Of a stretch of 64,000 nucleotides of DNA, positions 50,935 through 60,716 are shown one piece after another. Origin of the DNA: Runella sp. MFBS21. Its GTDB lineage: Bacteria > Bacteroidota > Bacteroidia > Cytophagales > Spirosomataceae. The DNA lies in the NCBI RefSeq assembly GCF_029433105.1, contig NZ_JARNTW010000017.1:1-64000 (forward strand), given 5' to 3'. The position numbers and the translations under genes are program-made. Position 1 is the stretch's first letter. Each line of letters starts with the position of its first letter. The notes below the pieces were generated by a model. That model saw only the letters and a list, made by a program, of their open reading frames with translations. It made no database searches and was not told the DNA's origin.

Positions 50935-51615
50935 ATGACTACTCAACTCGTTGTTACGGCTGATGGTTCGCATACTTTATTGAACGAAGCACTCAATGTT
51001 CATTACCATTCGATTCATGGGGCTTTGCAAGAATCGCTGCATATTTTTATCGATTTAGGACTCAGAGAAGCCTTCAAACGATACCAACCCGAAAACGGCC
51101 CCGTTACTATTTTTGAAATGGGATTTGGTACGGGACTCAACGCCCTTCTTACTTGGCTAGAAGCCGAAAAATCTCAAATTCCAGTGCATTATGTAGCCGT
51201 TGAGGCTTTTCCCGTGGCTATTCAGCAGCATCAGCTGCTCAATTATGGAGGAGTGCTAAATGCCGCTCATTTCTCCCAACTTTTTGAAGCATCTTGGGGA
51301 GAAAAGGTTCAGATTTCTCCTTATTTCTCTTTAGAAAAGCATCATACTACTTTACAATCGTTTCAGACTTCGTGGAGGTTTGATGCGGTGTATTACGATG
51401 CCTTTGCCACTTCGGCGCAGCCTGAACTGTGGACACAAGATATTTTTGAAAAACTAGCTCAATGGCTTAAACAAGGAAGTAACCTAACGACTTATTGCTC
51501 AAAAGGCTATGTACAGCGTAATTTGAAAGCGGCTGGTTTTGAAATCCAGAAACATCCTGGCCCTGGACATAAACGTGAGGTGCTGAGAGCTATCTTTATT
51601 GACACTCATGTATAG
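50935..51615 (+). CDS. mnmD: tRNA 5-methylaminomethyl-2-thiouridine methyltransferase (MnmD-like)
   Basis: 226 residues, stand-alone version of the N-terminal half of MnmC. LVVTADGSHTLLNEALNVHYHS opening, the SAM site IFEMGFGTGLNALL, DAVYYDAFATSAQPELWT and LTTYCSKGYVQRNLKAAGF are characteristic. It completes mnm5s2U at the wobble position of certain tRNAs. Its last 10 nt overlap the convergent hypothetical gene. Confidence 0.9.
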   Translation: MTTQLVVTADGSHTLLNEALNVHYHSIHGALQESLHIFIDLGLREAFKRYQPENGPVTIFEMGFGTGLNALLTWLEAEKSQIPVHYVAVEAFPVAIQQHQLLNYGGVLNAAHFSQLFEASWGEKVQISPYFSLEKHHTTLQSFQTSWRFDAVYYDAFATSAQPELWTQDIFEKLAQWLKQGSNLTTYCSKGYVQRNLKAAGFEIQKHPGPGHKREVLRAIFIDTHV

Positions 51616-52028
51616 GCACTAAGGTAGCTTTGAAGCGTGGCAAAATACCTTGCAGGCAACGCAATCGTAATACCGTCAATGGTGCATTTTGCTGAATGAC
51701 TCATCAGAAAATCAGTCTCATGTAGGTTTTTTAGCTCACTCCACGGAAACAACAGCGGAGGATGCCCCATACCAAAGAGAGACATGACGTGTAGGTAGAG
51801 TCCATTTTCGCTAAATGCTACTCGCAAAATCCCATTGTAACTTACCATGCCGATGCGCCCTGAGATACCAGTATAAAGGCCCTTGGTTTGGAGAGGAGTT
51901 TTGTATTTGAGGGCTAAGCGCTGCCATCCACTTAGGTAAGACATCAAAAAAACAATTCCTGACCATAAAGCTGAAACTAGCACAATACACCCAGCGCAGA
52001 GACCCAATATCATCAAAAACTCTTTCAT
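51606..52028 (-). CDS. Hypothetical protein with one membrane segment
   Basis: 140 residues. A hydrophobic segment at about 5-35, then a soluble beta-rich domain of about 95 residues (GRIGMVSYNGILRVAFSENGLYLHVM and FPWSELKNLHE) that resembles PH-like membrane-attached domains. No firm family. It overlaps mnmD by 10 nt at the 3' ends and lies 44 nt downstream of the LytTR gene on the same strand. Confidence 0.65.
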   Translation of the reverse strand: MKEFLMILGLCAGCIVLVSALWSGIVFLMSYLSGWQRLALKYKTPLQTKGLYTGISGRIGMVSYNGILRVAFSENGLYLHVMSLFGMGHPPLLFPWSELKNLHETDFLMSHSAKCTIDGITIALPARYFATLQSYLSAYT

Positions 52029-52072
52029 CGGATGTTGGAGAGCTTAGGGTTAGATAATCGTAAATAGAATAT

Positions 52073-52480
52073 TCAACTTGCTAAACGAGGAAGGAGAGCA
52101 AATGCTTGAGTGTATTGTTGAAAAAAAACTTTGCGCTTGCGGCGAGCTATAGGTAAGCAAATCCCATTGTAAAGACGTATTTCATAGCCTGCGTAATTGC
52201 AGCTTTCAATCGCACTGAGGTTCACTAGATATGATTTGTGGATACGCGCAAAAAGAAAAGCGTCTAATTGGTCATTGTATTCTTTGAGGGTTTTGGCAAT
52301 CAAAAACTTACGGCCATCTCGTAGATAAACATAACAATAATTGACGTCGCTTCTGATGTACAAAATCTCCGTAATAAATACCGACACGAAACGATTCATG
52401 AAAGGAAGGATGATTTTTTGATTTGAAAATTTACTACGATGAATTTGTAAAAAATGCGTTGAGTTAGAAATTGAATTCAT
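52073..52480 (-). CDS. Stand-alone LytTR DNA-binding protein
   Basis: 135 residues, with a LytTR domain (about 25-130): ITEILYIRSDVNYCYVYLRDGRKFLIAKTLKEYNDQL, FARIHKSYLVNLSAIESC and ICLPIARRKRKVFFQQ. No receiver domain precedes it. It is divergent from the propeller kinase gene, and its HKSYLVN helix closely resembles that of the response regulator at 55747. It may act as regulator or competitor in the same circuit. Confidence 0.82.
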   Translation of the reverse strand: MNSISNSTHFLQIHRSKFSNQKIILPFMNRFVSVFITEILYIRSDVNYCYVYLRDGRKFLIAKTLKEYNDQLDAFLFARIHKSYLVNLSAIESCNYAGYEIRLYNGICLPIARRKRKVFFQQYTQAFALLPRLAS

Positions 52481-52519
52481 GAGACTGAGCTATGGTTTAA
52501 TTAGAAGGATTAGTCAAAA

Positions 52520-52532
52520 CTAAGACTTAGTA
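52520..52532. promoter_or_regulatory. 13-bp palindrome between divergent LytTR and kinase genes
   Basis: ACTAAG-A-CTTAGT is a perfect palindrome in the 165-nt divergent spacer. A CAGCTT/AAGCTG inverted repeat (52564-52569, 52577-52582) and CTGGCAG direct repeat (52560-52566, 52580-52586) lie nearby. They are candidate operator sites. Confidence 0.35.
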
Positions 52533-52645
52533 TTTTTTCCAAAAACAACCGATGAATAACTGGCAGCTTCAATAAAAAGCTGGCAGGCTTTGATGTATTT
52601 TTGGTAATTACGTACTTTGACTTACACTCCTAAAGCCCCTTTTAA

Positions 52646-55600
52646 ATGCGCTATTGGTCACGGATTTTTGTAGGCTACTTTTTAATAATGATTCCTTGGG
52701 TAGGGATAGGGCAGGTGTTTCAAAATGTATGGGTCGAAAATTTTGATAACCGAAACGGACTTACCCAAAATACCGTTTGGGATATTCTTCAAGACCACTC
52801 GGGTTTTTTATGGCTCGGTACGGATGATGGCTTGCTGCGCTACGACGGCTATCAGTTTAAGGTATATAGGTCGGCGATTGGAAAAATTCAAAACGGCTTG
52901 GCGAGCAATAGCGTTCGGTATTTGTACCAAAATCAGGCAGATGTCTTGTGGGTTGGCACTCCCAATGGGCTTTCTCGTTTGCATCTAGCCACTGATTCGC
53001 TCAGGAGTTTTTTACCTAATATTCGGGTGAGGCGTATTGCTTACAGAGATAGTGCTAGCTTATGGCTTGCAACAAACAAAGGCCTTTACTATTTCAATAC
53101 TGCCAACAATACCTTTTTTTGTAAAGCTCCTAATCTCAATGTGCTCAATGTCATATATTTAAATCCCCAACGACTGCTTTTTACTACTCCCGAAAAAACA
53201 TGGGTGTTGGATGTGGTACAAAATCGATATTATCCAATTTTGAAAGAACTTCCCGAGGATTCCAATATCAGACCTATTATTTTAGAGAACAATATTGTTT
53301 GGATAGGTGTCGAAGATTTTGGACTATGGAAAGTAGATGCACGTACTTTTAAGGTAATCAAGAAGTATGATTTGCGGGAGTCGTTTCCTAAGCTCACTCG
53401 CTTTCCTGTACGAGAGGTGTTTAGAGACCGCGCTGGAAAGATATGGGTGAGTATTCATGAAGGAATTTTTTGTTTTAACCCCACTAGCGAAAAACTAGAG
53501 TTCTTGGCTTCTGATTTGGATTATCGGCGTCTCAATAGCCTCAAAGGAGCTCCCCTCAATAGTATTTATGAAGATAAGACAGGGTTGTTTTGGGTAGGAA
53601 GCAACAACAGTGGTCTCAATAAAATCAATTTGCGACTAGGTAAGTTTAGGACTATCAACCAAGACCAAGGACTAAACTACAATTTTGTCCTGTCTTTTGG
53701 AGAGTTTGGCAATCGGCTTCTGATAGGAACAGATGGAAAAGGAATCAATTTATGGAATCGTGATACCAATCAATTTGAAGTAGTAGAAACCCCCGAACAG
53801 CAGCAAAATCGGGTGTTTTCGATGGTGGAAGTGAGTCCTAGGGTATTTTGGTGCGCTACGGCTAGGGGTTTGATAAAAGTGGATGTTTTACAAAAAAAAA
53901 TCCTTTCGCCTCTTCCACATGAGAGGGAATTGTTTGAGTATTTATCCCAATCTCATCTAAGAACCCTATACAAAGATAGTCATCAACGTCTGTGGATTGG
54001 TTCAGTAAAGGGTTTTATTACCTACGATTTTGGTACGCATCGGCTGCAACTATGGCCCAATGCTAATCAAGCGGGAGATATAGTTACTTCTTTTAAAGAA
54101 GACCAAGAAGGAAATATATGGATAGGAAGAGGAATAGGGTTGCAGAAGTATGTGGCTAAGTCGGGGCTGATAGAGTCAGTTCGGCTGATGCTGCCCAAAA
54201 CTCAAAGTAAATTTGAAGACATAAGTGATGTAAACATTCAAGGCGACTCAATACTCTGGCTGAGTAGTTATCGAGTAGGGTTGGGTAAATACAATCTACG
54301 CACCAAACATCTCAAGCTTTATACGCCCACCGAAGGTTTGGCCAATAGCATTGTTTATGGCTCTTTGATTGATTCACAAGGCTATGTATGGATTAGTACC
54401 AATACGGGACTTTCTCGCTTTGATCCTGTCCGTGAGACTTTTACTAATTTTGATGTATACGATGGTCTTCAAAACAACGAGTTTATTGGAGGTTCGTTTT
54501 TGCTCTTAAAAAATGGTGAAATGGTGTTTGGGGGCGTCAATGGCTTCAATATTTTTCGTCCACAAGGTTTACAACGCAATAGTAATCTGTCGCCGGTAGC
54601 AATTACGGATGTGAAAGTCATGAACGAGTCGGTAGGGTTTGAGAGGGATTTGCCTTTGATTATTGATTATAAAAACAACTTTGTTTCTTTTGAATTTGCC
54701 GCCCTTGATTTTGCCGCACCTCAAAAAAACCAATATGCTTATCAACTAGAAGGTATCGATAAAAAGTGGATTTATAGTGGCAATCGTCACTTTGTGAGTT
54801 ACTCACAATTGCCAGCGGGCGACTATACCTTTAAAGTAAAAGCAAGTAATTCGGCAGGTGAATGGAATGAAACCGCCACTACTTTTCGCTTAAGAGTTGT
54901 CTCTCCTTTTTGGGTCAAAGATTGGTTTAAAACCCTAGCGATTGTTTTAGGTGTGATCGGCATTGTATTTTTCTTTACCCACCGAATCAGGTTTATTAAG
55001 GAGCGTGAAAAAGAAAAAATTAACCTCAATCGACAAATTGCCGAGTTAGAAATGAAAGCGTTACGGGCGCAAATGAACCCCCACTTTATTTTTAATTGCC
55101 TCAATTCGATTAACAATTTCATTTTGCATGACCAAAATCGGCAGGCTTCCAAATACCTCACCAAGTTTGCAAAATTGATTCGTCAGATTTTAGACAATAC
55201 CGATACGCCGCTAGCGTCGGTGGAGCGTATCGTCAATTTTATGAATCTCTACATCGAACTGGAACAAATGCGATTTGTGAACAATCGTTTTGATTTTGAG
55301 ATAGAAATCGATCCCTTGCTCAATGCTCACGAAACGGTTTTTCCGACGATGATGATTCAGCCGCACGTCGAAAATGCGATTTGGCATGGATTGATGCACA
55401 AAGCTGAACGAGGGAAAATCTCGCTAAAATTTTGTCGAGAAAATAAAGACTACGTGTCGTGCATCATCGAAGACAACGGAATAGGGAGGACCAAAGCACG
55501 TGAAATAGTGCAGCATCTTTCGCCTAGTCGTAAATCCAAAGGAACTCAAAATGTATTGGATAGTATCGAAACCTTCAATCGACAACACAATACAGAGGGG

Positions 55601-55720
55601 GCAAAGATTATCATTGATGATTTGTATGATATGCAGCAACAACCCACTGGTACGCGCGTGAAAATAATCTTGCCTGACTTGGCACAACAAGGGTTGAAAT
55701 TGGTAGACAATGGATTTTAG
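52646..55720 (+). CDS. Two-component-propeller histidine kinase (LytS-type)
   Basis: 1024 residues. Signal peptide (about 1-22), then two seven-bladed propellers (GLTQNTVWDILQDHSGFLWLGTDDGLLRYDG type repeats, about 35-650) and a Y_Y_Y domain (about 680-750). A membrane helix lies at about 755-775, then a coiled-coil linker and the LytS-type kinase (PF06580) with phosphoacceptor His813 in MNPHFIFNCLNS. The ATPase boxes TMMIQPHVENAIWHG and EDNGIGRTKA follow. It likely senses an extracytoplasmic ligand and phosphorylates the LytTR regulator 26 nt downstream. Unlike hybrid HTCS proteins it carries no fused receiver or DNA-binding domain. Confidence 0.92.
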   Translation: MRYWSRIFVGYFLIMIPWVGIGQVFQNVWVENFDNRNGLTQNTVWDILQDHSGFLWLGTDDGLLRYDGYQFKVYRSAIGKIQNGLASNSVRYLYQNQADVLWVGTPNGLSRLHLATDSLRSFLPNIRVRRIAYRDSASLWLATNKGLYYFNTANNTFFCKAPNLNVLNVIYLNPQRLLFTTPEKTWVLDVVQNRYYPILKELPEDSNIRPIILENNIVWIGVEDFGLWKVDARTFKVIKKYDLRESFPKLTRFPVREVFRDRAGKIWVSIHEGIFCFNPTSEKLEFLASDLDYRRLNSLKGAPLNSIYEDKTGLFWVGSNNSGLNKINLRLGKFRTINQDQGLNYNFVLSFGEFGNRLLIGTDGKGINLWNRDTNQFEVVETPEQQQNRVFSMVEVSPRVFWCATARGLIKVDVLQKKILSPLPHERELFEYLSQSHLRTLYKDSHQRLWIGSVKGFITYDFGTHRLQLWPNANQAGDIVTSFKEDQEGNIWIGRGIGLQKYVAKSGLIESVRLMLPKTQSKFEDISDVNIQGDSILWLSSYRVGLGKYNLRTKHLKLYTPTEGLANSIVYGSLIDSQGYVWISTNTGLSRFDPVRETFTNFDVYDGLQNNEFIGGSFLLLKNGEMVFGGVNGFNIFRPQGLQRNSNLSPVAITDVKVMNESVGFERDLPLIIDYKNNFVSFEFAALDFAAPQKNQYAYQLEGIDKKWIYSGNRHFVSYSQLPAGDYTFKVKASNSAGEWNETATTFRLRVVSPFWVKDWFKTLAIVLGVIGIVFFFTHRIRFIKEREKEKINLNRQIAELEMKALRAQMNPHFIFNCLNSINNFILHDQNRQASKYLTKFAKLIRQILDNTDTPLASVERIVNFMNLYIELEQMRFVNNRFDFEIEIDPLLNAHETVFPTMMIQPHVENAIWHGLMHKAERGKISLKFCRENKDYVSCIIEDNGIGRTKAREIVQHLSPSRKSKGTQNVLDSIETFNRQHNTEGAKIIIDDLYDMQQQPTGTRVKIILPDLAQQGLKLVDNGF

Positions 55721-55746
55721 GGCGGATACTTTAGATACTCAACGTT

Positions 55747-56508
55747 ATGTTAAAAGCACTCATTATTGATGACGAACTGATGGGCTGCCAAGCCTTAAAA
55801 AAAATGCTAGAGCCTTTTAGTTCCCAGATTTTTGTGGCGCAGTTTTGTCATTCGGCCGATGAAGGGATTAGGGCTATTCGGGCACTTACACCAGACTTGG
55901 TGTTTTTGGATATTCAAATGCCCAGCAAAAGCGGCCTTGATATGCTCAATAGTTTGGGGCATATTCCCTTTGAGGTCATTTTTACGACAGGTTTTGATCA
56001 TTATGCCGTCAAAGCCTTTAAGATTGGAGCTGTCGATTATTTATTAAAACCTATTGATATAGATGAACTCGAAACGGCGGTAGAAAGGGCGATTGCTCGT
56101 ATCAAGGGCAAGACCAATGTTATCCCAAATTTGGAAGTTTTTTTACAGAATTTGAGAGGAGGGCAAGCCGAAACCATGCAGATTGCTCTGCCCACACAGG
56201 AAGGTATTTTTTATGTGCCTATTAGAGAGATACTTCGTTGTGAGTCGGATGCCAATTATACCATTTTTTATATGGTAGGGCGCAAAAAAATCATGGTTTC
56301 TCGCAATCTGAAGGAGTATGAAGAATTGTTATCGCCTTATCATTTTGTGAGGGTGCATAATCAATATTTAGTCAATCTGAGACACGTAAAAAAATACATC
56401 AAAGGAGAGGGGGGCATCATCGTGATGAACGACGACACCCAAATCGAAGTAGCTCGTCGCCGAAAAGAAGATTTTCTGACCGAACTCGCTAAGTTGACCA
56501 TCAAATAA
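55747..56508 (+). CDS. LytTR-family response regulator
   Basis: 253 residues. Receiver domain with DD9-10 (LIIDDE), phosphoacceptor Asp55 (LVFLDIQMP), and Lys101 (YLLKPID). LytTR domain from about 150: FYVPIREILRCESDANYTIFYMVGRKKIM, SRNLKEYEELL, FVRVHNQYLVNL and IEVARRRKEDF. Partner of the kinase upstream, in the same operon. It ends 4 nt before the convergent recG gene. Confidence 0.94.
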   Translation: MLKALIIDDELMGCQALKKMLEPFSSQIFVAQFCHSADEGIRAIRALTPDLVFLDIQMPSKSGLDMLNSLGHIPFEVIFTTGFDHYAVKAFKIGAVDYLLKPIDIDELETAVERAIARIKGKTNVIPNLEVFLQNLRGGQAETMQIALPTQEGIFYVPIREILRCESDANYTIFYMVGRKKIMVSRNLKEYEELLSPYHFVRVHNQYLVNLRHVKKYIKGEGGIIVMNDDTQIEVARRRKEDFLTELAKLTIK

Positions 56509-56512
56509 GCCC

Positions 56513-58627
56513 CTAGCTGATTCGGCTCCAGTTGGTTTCTTCTTTGCGAAGCGAATCAATATGAGCTCTGATAGGTTCGTTTTTGGGTAAAATCAAATCC
56601 GTATCTTCTTGTAAAATCGCTTCGGCAGCGGCGCGGGCGGCTTTCAGGATTTCGCCATCTTTGGCCAAATCTGCAATCAGTAAATCAAGCAGACCGCTTT
56701 GCTGCGTGCCCGACAAATCCCCCGGCCCGCGTAGTTTGAGGTCCACATCTGCAATATCGAATCCATTGTTGGTTTGGCAGAGGGTATCGATGCGGAGCCT
56801 TGTGTCCTTGCTTAGTTTGACGCCTGTCATCAAAATACAATAACTCTGCTCGGCGCCCCGTCCTACGCGACCTCTGAGCTGATGGAGCTGAGAAAGCCCA
56901 AAACGCTCAGCACTTTCGATGACCATCACACTGGCATTGGGTACGTTGACTCCTACCTCTATCACGGTAGTAGCTACCATGATATGGGTTTCGCCCCTTA
57001 CAAATCGCTGCATTTCGTCGTCTTTTTCGTAGGCCAGCATTTTGCCGTGGACGATGCTCACATGGTATTCGGGAAAGGCGCGCGTCACGCTTTCGTAGCC
57101 GTCCATGAGGTCTTTGTAATCCAGTTTTTCTGACTCTTCGATGAGGGGATAAACGATGTAGATTTGACGCCCTTTTTTGATTTCTTCCCTCAAAAAACCA
57201 AATACCGTGATGCGATGCTGGTCGTAGCGGTGTACTGTTTTGATGGGCTTACGTCCTGCGGGAAGCTCATCAATGATACTTAAATCTAAATCGCCATAGA
57301 GCGTCATAGCTAAGGTACGCGGAATCGGGGTCGCTGTCATGACCAAAACGTGAGGCGGAATCGTGGGGTTTTTAGCCCAAAGTTTGGCGCGTTGAGCTAC
57401 GCCAAAGCGGTGCTGTTCATCGATGATACACAGCCCTAGATTTTTGAATTGAACGGGATCCTCAAGCAGCGCATGTGTACCCACTATGATATGAATGTTT
57501 CCTTCGGCTAAGTCCGGCAAAATCAACTTTCTGCCTTTTTTGGTCGTAGAGCCTGTCAGCAGGGCGATGTTGAGCCCAAGGGCATCGACAAATCCTTTCA
57601 ATCCGCGATAGTGCTGGTCGGCTAAGATTTCGGTAGGAGCCATGATACAGGTTTGGGCGCCATTGTCGATAGCCATGAGCATCGCCACAAAAGCCACAAT
57701 CGTCTTGCCACTTCCTACGTCGCCTTGCAGCAAGCGGTTCATTTGTTTGCCCGTTTTAAAATCTTCATGGATTTCGCGCAAGACGCGTTTTTGGGCATTG
57801 GTAAGTTCAAAAGGCAACAGGCCACCTTGGTAAAATTGTTTGACCAAATCTAGCTTCTGGAAGATTTGACCCGGATATTCGATTTTGTGAAGAATTTTGT
57901 TTTTCAACAATCGCAATTGATTGTAAAACAACTCTTCAAACTTGAGTCTTCTTAGGGCTTGATTGAGCGCTGCGTCGCTATCAGGCAAGTGAATATTCCA
58001 CATCGCATCGGTTTTAGAGAGCAGCCGAAACTTCCGAACAAGTTCTTCGGGTAGGGTTTCTCTAAAATGTGGAGTAGCGAGTTCGAGCAAATTGCGCATG
58101 ATTTTGCTCAAAAAGCGACTATCTAAATGCTTTTTGCGGAGAGTCTCAGTAAGGTTATAGATAGGCTGAAAATACCCGCCATTTTCGTTTTCGGGGTTGA
58201 GGGTTTCGATTTCGGGGTGGCTAAAATTGATGCGTTGCCCGTATCGTTGGGGTTTGCCGTAGGCAATGTATTCTCCACCTTCTTTAAGGTGCTTCAGGTG
58301 CCAGTCAATGCTCTGAAAATACACAAACTCTACCACGCCCGTACCGTCCGTAAATTCTACCGTAAGGCGACGTTTGTGGCCTTCTCCTACCACTACCATT
58401 CCTCTGATACGACCCTTAAGTTGAGCCGCGGGCATATCTTCGGTGAGTTCGTTGATATGGTGAAAACGACTACGGTCTTCATAGCGAAAAGGATAATACT
58501 GAATAAGTTCTCCGAAAGTAAAAATATTAAGTTGCTTATTGAGGGTTTCGGCGCGTTGGGGGCCTACTCCTTTCAAAAATTCAATTTTAGTTTCGAAAAA
58601 ATTGGTAGTAGTTCTTGTTTGATTCAT
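56513..58627 (-). CDS. recG: ATP-dependent DNA helicase RecG
   Basis: 704 residues. N-terminal wedge/OB domain (about 10-230, GVGPQRAETLNKQL and RYEDRSRFHHI). The helicase part has GDVGSGKTIVAFVAM (Walker A, near 304), MAPTEILADQHY, the DEQHRFG box, VMTATPIPRTLAM and the C-terminal QLRGRVGRGAEQSYCILM. It reverses stalled replication forks. Length is in the normal range (around 690). It converges on the response regulator gene. Confidence 0.97.
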   Translation of the reverse strand: MNQTRTTTNFFETKIEFLKGVGPQRAETLNKQLNIFTFGELIQYYPFRYEDRSRFHHINELTEDMPAAQLKGRIRGMVVVGEGHKRRLTVEFTDGTGVVEFVYFQSIDWHLKHLKEGGEYIAYGKPQRYGQRINFSHPEIETLNPENENGGYFQPIYNLTETLRKKHLDSRFLSKIMRNLLELATPHFRETLPEELVRKFRLLSKTDAMWNIHLPDSDAALNQALRRLKFEELFYNQLRLLKNKILHKIEYPGQIFQKLDLVKQFYQGGLLPFELTNAQKRVLREIHEDFKTGKQMNRLLQGDVGSGKTIVAFVAMLMAIDNGAQTCIMAPTEILADQHYRGLKGFVDALGLNIALLTGSTTKKGRKLILPDLAEGNIHIIVGTHALLEDPVQFKNLGLCIIDEQHRFGVAQRAKLWAKNPTIPPHVLVMTATPIPRTLAMTLYGDLDLSIIDELPAGRKPIKTVHRYDQHRITVFGFLREEIKKGRQIYIVYPLIEESEKLDYKDLMDGYESVTRAFPEYHVSIVHGKMLAYEKDDEMQRFVRGETHIMVATTVIEVGVNVPNASVMVIESAERFGLSQLHQLRGRVGRGAEQSYCILMTGVKLSKDTRLRIDTLCQTNNGFDIADVDLKLRGPGDLSGTQQSGLLDLLIADLAKDGEILKAARAAAEAILQEDTDLILPKNEPIRAHIDSLRKEETNWSRIS

Positions 58628-58789
58628 GGATGTTTATCTCGCTTATCTGGCATTCAAAGGCTCTCCTTAGGCGGAAGCTGCAAAGCCGCTAAAAAACTCA
58701 GAAGATAGATTTTTTAGTAAAAATAACCCATTAAGAGTATTTTTCCAATAAAGTTACGTTTTATCAAAAACTGTAATTTTATTCCAAAA

Positions 58790-59647
58790 ATGAAACGCCG
58801 AGAAGCTCTTATTCACTTGCCTGTGGTTGCGGCCTCTTTGTTAGGTGGTACCACTTTGTGGGGGCAGCCCACCAAAAAAAAGTATCATTTAGGGGCATGT
58901 GACTGGTCGCTGCATCGAGCCTGTAATCCAGAAGTATTTGCCTTTGCCAAGCAGATTGGTCTTGAAGGAGTACAGTTGAGTTATAATTCGCGCAAGGATG
59001 AAACCTATCTCTTACGCCCCGAAAATCAAGAAGCAATGCGCGCCGCTGCTTTGCAAACGGGGGTGAAAATCGCAAGCTTGGCCATCGGCGAATTGAATAG
59101 AGTTCCCCTTAAGTCTGAAGCGCGAACTGTGGATTGGGTCAGCGGAAGTATCGATGCTGCTCATGCCTTGGGAGTGCAGGTCGTATTATTGGCTTTTTTT
59201 TCACAAGGTGATTTGCGCAAAGACGACGAAGGCAAAAAAATAGTCATAGAACGGCTGCGGCAAGTGGCGCCAAAAGCCGAAAAACAAGGCGTAATATTGG
59301 CAATAGAGTCTTACTTGAGTGCCAAAGAACACTTAGAAATCATAGAAGCAGTAGGCTCGCCCAATGTGCGCGTTTATTACGACCCTCGCAATGCTGCCGA
59401 TGCAGGCCACGACCCTTATGCCGAGATTTTGATGCTGGGCAAACGCAAGTTAATCAGCGAAATCCATCTGAAAGAAAATGAATTTTTGCTAGGGCAAGGC
59501 TCTATTGATTGGAAGCACGTAAAAGTGCTTTTGGACGAAATTGAATATAAAGGGTGGGCTCAAATAGAAGGGGCTGTGCCCAAAGGAAAAACCGTGGAAG
59601 ATGCTTATCCCCAGAATGTGAAGTTTGTACGTGAAGTGTTTGGATAA
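58790..59647 (+). CDS. Exported sugar phosphate isomerase/epimerase-like TIM-barrel protein
   Basis: 285 residues of the xylose-isomerase-like AP_endonuc_2 family (PF01261). A signal peptide with a short twin-arginine-like start (MKRREALIHLPVVAASLLGG) ends at WGQ. Metal-site Glu/His/Asp residues are seen in VILAIESYLSAKE, VRVYYDPRNAADAGHDP and ISEIHLKENEFLLGQGSIDW. The neighbouring gene is a paralogue with a second exported barrel. Substrate unknown; likely a sugar. Confidence 0.85.
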   Translation: MKRREALIHLPVVAASLLGGTTLWGQPTKKKYHLGACDWSLHRACNPEVFAFAKQIGLEGVQLSYNSRKDETYLLRPENQEAMRAAALQTGVKIASLAIGELNRVPLKSEARTVDWVSGSIDAAHALGVQVVLLAFFSQGDLRKDDEGKKIVIERLRQVAPKAEKQGVILAIESYLSAKEHLEIIEAVGSPNVRVYYDPRNAADAGHDPYAEILMLGKRKLISEIHLKENEFLLGQGSIDWKHVKVLLDEIEYKGWAQIEGAVPKGKTVEDAYPQNVKFVREVFG

Positions 59648-59690
59648 GCGGGCTTTAACTTGTCTTTGAATCACCATAAAAAACAATATT

Positions 59691-60626
59691 ATGAACCGTC
59701 GTCAATTTATCGGTACCACCTTAGTCGGAAGTACTCTAGTGCATGAGGTGCTCCAAGCCCAGCCAGCTCAACTAAGTCAGCAAAAGATTTTTGTTTTTTC
59801 AAAGATGTTTCAATGGATTGACGACTATGAGCAGTTGGCCGAAACGGTGGCAAGTATTGGCTTTGATGGCCTTGATTTGACGGTGCGGCCGGGCGGGCAC
59901 GTATTGCCTGAGCGCGTAGAGCAGGATTTGCCTAAGGCGGTGGAAGCTTTTCGGAAACATAAGTTAGAAATTCCTTTGATGGTAACCAGCATATTGGAAG
60001 CCGATGCCCAAACTGAGCGAATCCTAAAAACGGCAAAGTCGCTAGGTATCAAGCATTATCGTATGGGATGGTATCCTTACAATTTAAAACAAAACAACAT
60101 AGCTGAGCAAAGCGTAGCTTTTGGACAGAAATTGAAAGCAATAGCGGCCCTTAATGACAAATACGGGATCACAGGCCAATACCAAAACCACTCTGGAAAT
60201 TATTTTGGAGCGGCGATTTGGGATTTGCATTCGCAACTCAAGGGCATCAAACCCATGGCACTAGGATCTCAATACGACATCAATCACGCCACTGCCGAAG
60301 CAGGTGGTTCATGGGAAGCGGGCTTTCATTTGATTGCACCGCATATTCAGTCGATTGCAATTAAAGACTTTTATTGGACCAAGAAAAATGATAAGTGGGG
60401 TAAGCAAGGATGTCCGCTAGGAGAGGGGGTAGTCAACTGGAAAAAGTATTTGGAAGTGCTAAAACCTTATGACTTTAAAGTGCCCATCACTATGCACTAC
60501 GAATACCCGCTCGGAGGAGCCGAAAATGGTGCCAAGAAACTCACTATTTCCAAAGAAGAGTTGGTGGTAGCGATGAAAAAAGACTTGAACCTGTTTAAAC
60601 AATGGCTCGTAGAGGCCAAACTTTAG
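59691..60626 (+). CDS. Exported sugar phosphate isomerase/epimerase-like TIM-barrel protein, second copy
   Basis: 311 residues, same superfamily as the gene upstream. Signal with twin-Arg pattern (MNRRQFIGTTLVGSTLVHE). GQYQNHSGNYFGAAIWD, LGSQYDINHATAEAGGSW, SIAIKDFYWTK and TMHYEYPLGGAENG contain candidate metal ligands. Tandem with the first copy, 43 nt apart, suggesting a two-enzyme step in a periplasmic sugar pathway. Confidence 0.84.
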   Translation: MNRRQFIGTTLVGSTLVHEVLQAQPAQLSQQKIFVFSKMFQWIDDYEQLAETVASIGFDGLDLTVRPGGHVLPERVEQDLPKAVEAFRKHKLEIPLMVTSILEADAQTERILKTAKSLGIKHYRMGWYPYNLKQNNIAEQSVAFGQKLKAIAALNDKYGITGQYQNHSGNYFGAAIWDLHSQLKGIKPMALGSQYDINHATAEAGGSWEAGFHLIAPHIQSIAIKDFYWTKKNDKWGKQGCPLGEGVVNWKKYLEVLKPYDFKVPITMHYEYPLGGAENGAKKLTISKEELVVAMKKDLNLFKQWLVEAKL

Positions 60627-60716
60627 TAGGAATAAAGACAAGGATTTTTCTTAAATACTTTGGTAACACTGCGTTTAGTTGTGACCTTTGCCCACGTTTT
60701 GATTAAAGTTTTATTC

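Noticed and set aside
56513-58708. Long open frames on the plus strand opposite recG (for example 58127-58708)
   Set aside because: They lie antisense to a full-length RecG with intact helicase motifs and have no recognisable family.
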